This document shows, in pieces, positions 7,106 through 13,418 of a stretch of DNA of 15,200 nucleotides. Each line of letters begins with the position of its first letter. The stretch's first letter is position 1. The stretch comes from Luminiphilus sp. (lineage in GTDB: Bacteria; Pseudomonadota; Gammaproteobacteria; Pseudomonadales; Halieaceae). The notes under the pieces are model-generated. The model did not search any database. It worked only from the letters and a program-made list of their open reading frames with translations, and was not told the origin of the DNA. The stretch covers positions 1 to 15,200 of the forward strand of contig JAHEJH010000131.1 of the NCBI GenBank assembly GCA_024638905.1. The letters run 5' to 3'. A program made the translations under genes and the position numbers.

Positions 7106-8329
7106 ATGGATATGACAATCGCTTACGGCGCCAGCATGTTCACCGCGATTATTTTGGCATTGGTGCTTGTGATTCTAGCGGCGCGGAGCCGGTTGGTCGC
7201 CAGCGGCAATATTAGTATCGAGATCAATGGCGAGCGCACGATCGAGGTGCCGGCCGGTGGCAAGCTCCTGCAGACACTCGCCGATGCCGACCTTTTCCTG
7301 GCGAGCGCCTGTGGCGGCGGTGGTACCTGTGCGCAGTGCAAGTGTGTTGTGGAAGAGGGTGGCGGTGCGATGCTGCCTACCGAAGAGTCTTTCTTCACTC
7401 GACGTGAAGCCAACGACGGCTGGCGGCTCTCTTGCCAGACACCCGTCAAGCAGGACCTCAAGATTCAGGTCCCCGAAGAGGTATTTGGGGTCAAGCAGTG
7501 GGAGTGCACGGTCGAGTCCAACGAAAACGTCGCGACCTTTATTAAAGAGCTGGTGCTGCGACTGCCCGAAGGGGAGAGCGTTGATTTCCGTGCCGGTGGT
7601 TATGTTCAGCTCGAGTGCCCGCCCCACTCGGTCAAGTACAGCGATTTTGATGTTGAAGAAGAGTACCGCGGCGATTGGGAACGCTTTGGCTTTTTCAATA
7701 TGGAGTCTAGCTGCAAGGACACCACTATCCGCGCTTACTCCATGGCCAACTACCCCGAAGAAAAGGGTGTGGTGAAGTTCAATATCCGCATCGCCACGCC
7801 ACCACCTGGTAGCGAAGGCATTTCGCCCGGCATCATGTCCAGCTGGACCTTTAACCTGAAGCCCGGCGACAAGGTGAACGTGTACGGTCCGTTTGGCGAA
7901 TTCTTCGCTAAGGAAACTGACGCAGAAATGGTGTTCATTGGCGGCGGCGCGGGTATGGCACCGATGCGGTCACATCTGTTTGACCAGATGAAACGCATCA
8001 AGACCGATCGCAAGATCAGCTTCTGGTACGGCGCACGATCACTGCGAGAGATGTTCTACGTCGAGGATTACGACGGGCTCGACGCAGAAAACGAGAATTT
8101 TGAGTGGCACGTTGCTTTGTCAGATCCGCAGCCTGAGGACAACTGGGACGGCCTGACGGGTTTCATTCACAACGTGCTCTATGAGCAGTACCTGAAGGAC
8201 CACCCTGCGCCTGAAGACTGCGAGTACTATATGTGTGGTCCACCGATGATGAATGCCGCCGTGATCAACATGCTGTTGGATCTGGGTGTAGAGCGGGAGA
8301 ACATCTTCCTCGACGACTTCGGCGGATGA
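7106..8329 (+). CDS. nqrF: Na+-translocating NADH:quinone reductase subunit F (NADH-oxidising)
   Basis: NqrF is the electron entry subunit: it binds NADH on the cytoplasmic side and passes electrons through FAD to a [2Fe-2S] cluster. The 407-residue product has an N-terminal transmembrane helix (about 7-26) and a ferredoxin domain with cluster ligands C69, C75, C78 (CGGGGTCAQC) and C110. It then has an FAD-binding RAYS (209-212) followed by MANYPEE, a nucleotide-binding GGGAGMAP (279-286), and a C-terminal CGPPMMNAAV (377-386) ending in DDFGG. The domain order and all ligands match Vibrio NqrF. The start ATG (7106) lies 10 bases after AGGAG; an ATG at 7112 would sit at 16, so the first is preferred. 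Its stop overlaps the apbE start as ATGA. Confidence 0.98.
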   Translation: MDMTIAYGASMFTAIILALVLVILAARSRLVASGNISIEINGERTIEVPAGGKLLQTLADADLFLASACGGGGTCAQCKCVVEEGGGAMLPTEESFFTRREANDGWRLSCQTPVKQDLKIQVPEEVFGVKQWECTVESNENVATFIKELVLRLPEGESVDFRAGGYVQLECPPHSVKYSDFDVEEEYRGDWERFGFFNMESSCKDTTIRAYSMANYPEEKGVVKFNIRIATPPPGSEGISPGIMSSWTFNLKPGDKVNVYGPFGEFFAKETDAEMVFIGGGAGMAPMRSHLFDQMKRIKTDRKISFWYGARSLREMFYVEDYDGLDAENENFEWHVALSDPQPEDNWDGLTGFIHNVLYEQYLKDHPAPEDCEYYMCGPPMMNAAVINMLLDLGVERENIFLDDFGG

Positions 8330-9366
8330 CGCTACTGCTCAATATACGTTGCATGAGGCCAGCTCTATTGCTGGCCTTTTGCTGTCTGGCGGGCTGTGCG
8401 GCAGATGAGCGGCCAGTGCAGATGGGCGGCGCTATCTTCGGTACGACCTGGTCGCTGACCTACCTCGGTGCTCCTGACGAGATCAGCCCTGCGCAAGTTC
8501 AGTCAGATATCGATGCAGCCTTCGCCTTGGTGAACGAGAGCATGAATCATTACGATCCCGCGAGCCTGATCAGTGAGTTCAATTCGCTGCCAGCGCAAAC
8601 GCCGATCGAGGTCGACTGGGATTTCACCTATGTGTTGTCGGCGGCCCTCGAGCTCACTGTGGCGACCCGGGGCGCCTACGACGTGAGTGTGAGTGCCTTG
8701 TCGGACCTCTGGGGTTTCGGGCCAGAGGGCCCCAAACAGTTTCCCGATGCCGCCGATATTGAGATGACGCGGAGTCAGGTGGGTGTGGCGCAGCTCGACT
8801 GGGAGTCGACCACGCGCACCTTGAGCAAACGGGCGCCTGGATTAAAGCTCGACTTTTCATCACTGGCCAAAGGCTATGCAGTGGATCTGGGGGCCGATGC
8901 GCTTGAGGACCTCAGTATTCCCCATTTTATGCTCGAGGTGGGCGGCGAGGTCAGGGTGCGGGGTGCAAGCCCGCGGGGAGACGCTTGGCGTATCGCGGTC
9001 GAGCGCCCGGATGCCGATACGCGCGGCGGTATTCAAGCGGCGCTGGCGGTGACTGATACGGGTATCGCCACCTCGGGTGATTACCGTAATTTCTTTGAGC
9101 GCGACGGGGAGCGCTACTCGCACCTGATTGATCCACGCACCGGTTACCCGATTCAGCATGACGTGGTATCCGTGACAGTAGTGCACGGCTCTGCAATGAT
9201 GGCGGACGCGTGGGCGACTGCACTGACCGTTATGGGTTCCGCCGAGGCCATGGTGCTCGCCGAAGAGCGCGGCCTCGCGGTCTATCTGCTCAAGCGCTCC
9301 GGCGACACGCTGGAGGTGTTTTCCAGCCCGGCCATGGCACAATGGGTGGCTGAGGGGGGCTCATGA
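8326..9366 (+). CDS. apbE: FAD:protein FMN transferase ApbE (lipoprotein)
   Basis: ApbE splits FAD and attaches the FMN part to the Thr of SGAT motifs, here most likely Thr227 of NqrB and Thr227 of NqrC, in the periplasm. The product has 346 residues. A lipoprotein signal is seen: hydrophobic PALLLAFCCLAGC with lipobox LAGC and lipidated C24. The catalytic domain shows KLDFSSLAKGYAVD (174-187), TSGDYRNFF (249-257), HLIDPRTGYP (266-275) and DAWATAL (294-300), whose Asp294 and Thr298 correspond to Mg ligands known in the family. ATG at 8326 is chosen because it overlaps the nqrF stop (ATGA) and implies coupling. An in-frame ATG at 8353 gives a shorter, more usual signal peptide and is a real alternative; neither has a clear ribosome site. 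The frame is open upstream to 8233 but that part belongs to nqrF. Confidence 0.95.
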   Translation: MTLLLNIRCMRPALLLAFCCLAGCAADERPVQMGGAIFGTTWSLTYLGAPDEISPAQVQSDIDAAFALVNESMNHYDPASLISEFNSLPAQTPIEVDWDFTYVLSAALELTVATRGAYDVSVSALSDLWGFGPEGPKQFPDAADIEMTRSQVGVAQLDWESTTRTLSKRAPGLKLDFSSLAKGYAVDLGADALEDLSIPHFMLEVGGEVRVRGASPRGDAWRIAVERPDADTRGGIQAALAVTDTGIATSGDYRNFFERDGERYSHLIDPRTGYPIQHDVVSVTVVHGSAMMADAWATALTVMGSAEAMVLAEERGLAVYLLKRSGDTLEVFSSPAMAQWVAEGGS

Positions 9367-9395
9367 AGCGCCGCAACCGGGAGAATGAAGCATGA
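9363..9395 (+). other. Ten-codon open frame bridging apbE and nqrM
   Basis: An ATG overlaps the apbE stop (ATGA, 9363-9366) and opens ten codons (MKRRNRENEA). The TGA of this frame overlaps the nqrM start codon in the same way (ATGA, 9392-9395). The nqrM ribosome site GGGAG (9379-9383) lies inside it. The arrangement would let ribosomes finishing apbE pass on to nqrM by two stop-start steps. Whether it is translated is unknown, and the highly charged peptide resembles nothing I know. Confidence 0.3.
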
Positions 9396-9613
9396 CATTT
9401 GTACTCGCATTGTTGGTGTTTATGGCCATCATGGCCGCAATGGCGGTTGGCGTGATCTTTGGTCGAGGCCCCATTAAAGGGTCCTGTGGTGGACTCGGAG
9501 CAGTGGGCATTGATCAGGACTGCGAGATTTGTGGTGGTGACCCCCAGCGGTGCGAGAGCAATATGGAGCCGGCACCGGTACGACAATATGACCCGAATCG
9601 GGACGGTCGCTGA
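9392..9613 (+). CDS. nqrM: Na+-NQR maturation protein NqrM
   Basis: NqrM (formerly DUF539) is a small membrane protein needed to mature Na+-NQR, probably by delivering iron to the centre between NqrD and NqrE. The product has 73 residues: one transmembrane helix (about 3-24), then a cytosolic or interfacial cysteine region GSCGGLG with C32, DCEIC with C44 and C47, and C54 in QRCES. Four cysteines in this pattern are the family hallmark; C32 aligns with the cysteine reported as essential in Vibrio. The tail from residue 57 is polar. A GGGAG site stands 8 bases before the ATG. The place after apbE is the usual one. Further DNA between 9614 and 9660 has no gene. Confidence 0.95.
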   Translation: MTFVLALLVFMAIMAAMAVGVIFGRGPIKGSCGGLGAVGIDQDCEICGGDPQRCESNMEPAPVRQYDPNRDGR

Positions 9614-9660
9614 ACGAAGCGGGATCGCGCTCTAGCGCGCCTGAACCGGCTGCGAGCCCT

Positions 9661-10896
9661 ATGCCGCTCTCCTGGGATTTGATTATTCGCTTCACGCTCG
9701 GTGGCGGCCAACGCCGCTTTACCCGATTTGTCGCGCTCGCCTCCCTTTTGGGGATGCTGCTGGGTGTTGCGGCGCTCATTACCGTGCTGTCGGTCATGAA
9801 TGGATTTGGTGGTGAGCTTTATCAGCGCTTGCTCACTGTGACGCCGGACATGGTCCTCGAGCCCGCGAACCCGAGCGAGGCGGCACTCGGTGATCTGCTG
9901 ACGGCCGCGACCCAGCAGCCTGCCGTGGTCGCGGCGACCCCTTTTCATCAGGGCACGGCCCTGCTGCGCCACGCGGGGCACAGTCGGGGTGTTCAGATAG
10001 TGGGCGCGCCGCAATCGGGATTGCGCGATGTGATCGACCTCGACTCGCACATTACCTTTGGCGACCTACAGGCGCTCGAACTGGAGCCATTTTCCGTCAT
10101 CCTGGGTGCTGATTTGGCGCGACTTTTGCGCGTGCGGCCCGGCGATAATGTGGACATCTTGCTGCCGCGATTAACCGTGAGCCCGATGGGGGTGTTTCCC
10201 AAAAGCCGATCGCTTCGGGTGGTCGGCACGTTCGCTGTCGGCGCGCCGCCTGATGCCCAGGTTGCTTATGTCGCAGAGGCAACGGCGCGCAAGCTGCTCG
10301 GTTCTGCAGGTACCCAAGGTATTCAATTACGGTTGAGCGATCGCGAGCTGGTGCCACAGGTCAGTGCAGCAATTCTTCCATTGGTCGGGGAGTCGACCAA
10401 GCTCCGCGACTGGCGCAGCTCCCAAGGCTCCCTTTTTGCTGCGATAAAAATGGAGAAGATCACGGTCGGGATATTACTGACCTCCGTCATTCTGGTTGCG
10501 GCATTCAACCTGATCGCTACCTTGACCATGTCAGTGACCGAAAAGCGCGGCGACATTGCGATTCTTCAGGTGCTGGGTTTGCCTGCTAAGAAGCTGCTCA
10601 TGCTGTTTTTGGGTCATGGGCTTTTACTTGCGCTACTGGGTATTTCGCTCGGGGCGGTGGCAGGGGTGGCGCTGGCGACCACGATCTCTGATCTTTCCCT
10701 GTGGGTGGAGCAGGCGTTTGGTCTGGTGCTGTTTGACCCTGCCGTGTATTACATCGGCGGTTTGCCATCCACGCTGCTGTGGGGAGATGTTTTGGCGGTG
10801 GTCACCGTTGCCTTTGTTCTGAGCTTGCTGGCCAGTGTGTATCCCGCATGGCGTGCAGCGCAGGTGCCACCGGCAGAGGTACTCAACTATGTCTGA
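9661..10896 (+). CDS. lolC: Lipoprotein-releasing ABC transporter permease LolC
   Basis: LolC and LolE form the membrane part of LolCDE, which lifts outer-membrane lipoproteins from the inner membrane and hands them to LolA. The product has 411 residues with the MacB/FtsX-type layout: one N-terminal helix (about 26-46, followed by VLSVMNGF), a large periplasmic domain, then three helices (about 267-290, 313-343, 376-396), ending in the usual YPAWRAAQVPPAEVL. The periplasmic loop PRLTVSPMGVFPKSR (169-183) matches the LolA-docking hook of E. coli LolC, and its downstream paralogue lacks it; this sets LolC apart from LolE. The ATG at 9661 has no obvious ribosome site and no upstream start in frame is close. 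Its end overlaps lolD by 8 bases. It may be transcribed with nqrM, since the gap is only 47 bases. Confidence 0.93.
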   Translation: MPLSWDLIIRFTLGGGQRRFTRFVALASLLGMLLGVAALITVLSVMNGFGGELYQRLLTVTPDMVLEPANPSEAALGDLLTAATQQPAVVAATPFHQGTALLRHAGHSRGVQIVGAPQSGLRDVIDLDSHITFGDLQALELEPFSVILGADLARLLRVRPGDNVDILLPRLTVSPMGVFPKSRSLRVVGTFAVGAPPDAQVAYVAEATARKLLGSAGTQGIQLRLSDRELVPQVSAAILPLVGESTKLRDWRSSQGSLFAAIKMEKITVGILLTSVILVAAFNLIATLTMSVTEKRGDIAILQVLGLPAKKLLMLFLGHGLLLALLGISLGAVAGVALATTISDLSLWVEQAFGLVLFDPAVYYIGGLPSTLLWGDVLAVVTVAFVLSLLASVYPAWRAAQVPPAEVLNYV

Positions 10897-11569
10897 TCGT
10901 GCCGTGCTCGAGGCCGTTGAGCTGGGTAAAACCTATCGTGACGCCCGGCGAGAAATTGTTGTGCTCGATGGGTTGGCGCTGTCGGTGTCGGCGGGTGAGT
11001 GGCTGGCGATTGTGGGCGCCTCGGGCGCAGGTAAATCCACTTTGCTGAACTTGCTTGGAGGCCTCGATACACCCACTACGGGTGAGGTATCTGTCGCCGG
11101 GCAGTCGCTCTCCCGCATGTCGGAAAATGAGCGGAGTCAGTGGCGGAACCAGCGACTGGGTTTTGTTTTTCAGATGCATCACCTGTTACCCGAGTTCACG
11201 GCACTCGAGAGCGTGGCCATGCCGGCGAGAATTGGGGGCGCCCCAAAGCAGGAGGCCGAAGCGAAGGCTAAGGCATTGCTCGTGCAATTGGGCTTGGCAG
11301 AGCGCCTGAACCATCGACCGGCGGCGCTGTCAGGCGGTGAGCGTCAACGGGTAGCTATTGCGCGTGCGTTAGTCAACGAGCCCGCCTGTGTGCTCATGGA
11401 TGAACCCACGGGCAACCTTGATCCGGATACGGCTGAGCAGGTGCTCGCCGCCATGAGTGCGCTCCATGGTCGCGATACCGCCTTTGTTGTGGTTACCCAT
11501 GACCCGGCAATCGCTCAGCGTATGGATCGGCAGCTGACCCTTGCGAACGGTCGACTGGAGGCGCGCTAG
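10889..11569 (+). CDS. lolD: Lipoprotein-releasing ABC transporter ATP-binding protein LolD
   Basis: LolD is the cytoplasmic ATPase that powers LolCE. The 226-residue product carries all ABC motifs in order: Walker A GASGAGKST (43-51), Q-loop Gln95, signature LSGGERQ (147-153), Walker B VLMDEP (168-173) with catalytic Glu172, D-loop NLDPD, and switch His204. The MHHLLPEFTALESVAMP stretch after the Q-loop is typical for LolD and close MacB-type ATPases. The ATG at 10889 was chosen because an AGAGG lies 9 bases upstream within lolC and the length then fits E. coli LolD; the frame is open farther up (to 10835) but that part is lolC coding. Overlap with lolC is 8 bases and with lolE 1 base. Confidence 0.96.
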   Translation: MSDRAVLEAVELGKTYRDARREIVVLDGLALSVSAGEWLAIVGASGAGKSTLLNLLGGLDTPTTGEVSVAGQSLSRMSENERSQWRNQRLGFVFQMHHLLPEFTALESVAMPARIGGAPKQEAEAKAKALLVQLGLAERLNHRPAALSGGERQRVAIARALVNEPACVLMDEPTGNLDPDTAEQVLAAMSALHGRDTAFVVVTHDPAIAQRMDRQLTLANGRLEAR

Positions 11570-12774
11570 TGCCCTGGTCGTTACGTTGGAGCATCGCGCT
11601 GCGCCAGACGCTGGATCCGGGCAAGGGCTTGTCGGCTTTCTTATCCCGCGTCTCGATTGTTGGTATGGCGCTGGCCATTGCGCTACTGCTGGCGGTGCAG
11701 TCGGTCATGAACGGGTTTGAGCGGGAGATGCGCGAACGGATTCTGTCGCTACTGCCCCATGTTCAGGCGACCACCGCGGGTGATGCAGAGCCTCTGACAA
11801 CCCTCTCCGAAATCCTTCTGCAGGATCCCGACATTGCCTCGGTCAGGCCCTTCATTGTTGCAGAGGCGCTATTGATGCGGGGTCAGACGGTGTCAGCGGC
11901 GCAGCTAACGGGCCTGGAGCGGTCGGCGTTGGCGCCTTACGGGTCGCTGTTGGTGCCGGGCATTCCCGATTGGCACCCCGAGTCACTCGTGCTGGGTGCC
12001 TCGATGGCCGAGCGCCTGAATTTGAGCGTGGGTGATCGGGTAACGTTTATTTTGCCCGAGGAGAATCAGACGGCGTATCGGCCGCTTAGCCTTCAACTCA
12101 GTGCCGTGCTGGATTCGGGGACCGAGCTCGATGAGATCTTGGCATTGGTGCATGTTGATGCACTGGCGGCGCTTGGGGCAGGGGCCAGTATCCGCCGTGG
12201 TGTGGCGGTGCAACTCGAAGACGTGTTTGCGGCGACCCGTTGGCGCTGGGAGATCGCCCAAATGCTGCCTTCAGATGTGAGGGTCACCGACTGGCGAGCG
12301 ACCCATGGCAATTTGTACACGGCGATTCAGCTGTCGCGGGATCTGATAGGGTTGATTCTGTTCATTGTGATCTTTGTGGCCGCGTTTAATGTGGTGTCGT
12401 CACTGATGCTGGTGGTAACGGACCGACGCAAGGCGGTGGCCATGTTGATGGCCATGGGCGGCAGGCGCGCCGATATCACCGCCGTATTTTTCCTACAGGG
12501 CGGGCTGATTGGTGTTGTGGGCGCATTAGCAGGTGTGGCCTTAGGTCATTTGCTCGCGATAAACGCACCGGATCTGGCGGTGATGCTCGAGCAGTGGCTG
12601 GGGGCGCCTTTATTGCAGACGGATGTGTATCCGCTGGCGTTCGTGCCGGTTGATATTCGTTGGCAGGACGCCGTGACCACTGCCGGTATCGCCATTGGGC
12701 TCTCGGTGTTGGCGGCAACGTTACCCGCACTGCGCGCGGCGTCATTACCCGTGGCGGAGACGCTCGCTCACTGA
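11569..12774 (+). CDS. lolE: Lipoprotein-releasing ABC transporter permease LolE
   Basis: LolE is the second permease of LolCDE and is thought to accept the lipoprotein. The product has 401 residues and the same layout as LolC: N-terminal helix (about 27-46) followed by SVMNGFEREM, a periplasmic domain, and C-terminal helices (about 258-282, 303-331, 367-388). At the LolC hook position it reads ILPEENQTAYRPLS, without the PMG-x-x-P hook, which supports LolE. The start is GTG, sharing its G with the lolD stop TAG; a perfect GGAGG (11557-11561) lies 7 bases upstream in lolD. Its last 7 bases overlap the end of the opposite-strand DUF2062 gene. LolC and LolE are similar, so the letter assignment rests on the hook and gene order. 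Confidence 0.9.
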   Translation: MPWSLRWSIALRQTLDPGKGLSAFLSRVSIVGMALAIALLLAVQSVMNGFEREMRERILSLLPHVQATTAGDAEPLTTLSEILLQDPDIASVRPFIVAEALLMRGQTVSAAQLTGLERSALAPYGSLLVPGIPDWHPESLVLGASMAERLNLSVGDRVTFILPEENQTAYRPLSLQLSAVLDSGTELDEILALVHVDALAALGAGASIRRGVAVQLEDVFAATRWRWEIAQMLPSDVRVTDWRATHGNLYTAIQLSRDLIGLILFIVIFVAAFNVVSSLMLVVTDRRKAVAMLMAMGGRRADITAVFFLQGGLIGVVGALAGVALGHLLAINAPDLAVMLEQWLGAPLLQTDVYPLAFVPVDIRWQDAVTTAGIAIGLSVLAATLPALRAASLPVAETLAH

Positions 12775-13286
12775 CGTCGTCGGGCGCGGCGCGCCTGCCA
12801 CTGGCGTAACACGGCATTGCGCCACATCGCATCGATTAACCAGTACCCCAGTACGCCGCAGATCACGCCCATAATCTGGGAACCGACCAGCAGCGGCCAC
12901 CAGATGTCGTCGAGGCTCTGCACAAACCAGGTCCACGAAGCCTCGAACTCGATATCCAGCGGTTCGGTCCCGAGCACCCACGCGCCCAGCTTGTAGGCGG
13001 CGTAGTAGATCGCGGGCATGGTGAGCGGGTTGGTGATGAATATCAGCGAGAAGCTCAGCGGCACGTTGGCAGTGAAGACGATCGCCAGTGCGACTGAAAT
13101 GATCATTTGCCCCGGGACCGGGAGCATGGCGCAGTAGAGGCCGATGCCAAATGCCTTGGCGGTGGTGTGTCGGCTCAATTGCCAGAGGTGGCTGTCTTCG
13201 ACCCAGCTGCCAAAAATTCTCAACGAGCGACTCTGCCGAACCTTACTCGGCGTCGGAACCCATTTTCTGAGGCGTTTTTTGAGCAT
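12768..13286 (-). CDS. DUF2062 family membrane protein
   Basis: The function of this family is unknown. The 172-residue product has a basic N-terminus (MLKKRLRKWVPTPSKVR) and at least two to three hydrophobic segments (about 43-72, 76-105, 128-152). It carries the family mark TNPLTMP (85-91) followed by YYAAYKLGAWVLGT (94-107), and a very basic tail (RRARRRQ). The ATG at 13286 is preferred because the frame upstream offers only a TTG at 13322 and homologues I recall begin near MLKKRL; no strong ribosome site is seen. The gene converges on lolE with a 7-base overlap of the coding ends and is divergent from comEC. DUF2062 beside comEC and lol genes recurs in gammaproteobacteria as I recall, but this gives no function. 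Confidence 0.88.
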   Translation of the reverse strand: MLKKRLRKWVPTPSKVRQSRSLRIFGSWVEDSHLWQLSRHTTAKAFGIGLYCAMLPVPGQMIISVALAIVFTANVPLSFSLIFITNPLTMPAIYYAAYKLGAWVLGTEPLDIEFEASWTWFVQSLDDIWWPLLVGSQIMGVICGVLGYWLIDAMWRNAVLRQWQARRARRRQ

Positions 13287-13321
13287 CCCGCTGGTGGCCG
13301 CGTCTCGTTTGTTAGGCCTCA

Positions 13322-13327
13322 ATCATA
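13322..13327 (-). promoter_or_regulatory. Candidate -10 element for the DUF2062 gene
   Basis: TATGAT on the minus strand matches the -10 consensus in five of six positions and lies 36 bases before the ATG at 13286. No good -35 hexamer is seen at 16-18 bp. It lies in the 132-bp divergent spacer 13287-13418 shared with comEC. Confidence 0.2.
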
Positions 13328-13377
13328 GTCTGTTGCGACTCATTTTTGACCAGTGATCTACGGCAGAAAGTGACAGT

Positions 13378-13391
13378 CTGATTGAAATCAG
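13378..13391 (+). repeat. Perfect inverted repeat upstream of comEC
   Basis: CTGATT-GA-AATCAG is a perfect 6-2-6 inverted repeat. It ends 27 bases before the comEC ATG (or 6 bases before a possible GTG start at 13398). Its size and place suggest a binding site for a dimeric regulator, but no known operator was recognised, and a repeat of this size can arise by chance. Confidence 0.3.
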
Positions 13392-13418
13392 GATCTCGTG
13401 CGGTGGCCTGATGCTGGG

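Noticed and set aside
9626..9639. CGCGC-TCTA-GCGCG hairpin between nqrM and lolC as a terminator
   Set aside because: The stem has only five pairs and no T-tract follows, so it cannot be called an intrinsic terminator; it could be a weak pause or chance in GC-rich DNA.
13287..13322. TTG at 13322 as start of the DUF2062 gene, adding 12 residues
   Set aside because: A TTG without ribosome site is unlikely when an ATG at 13286 matches the family N-terminus.
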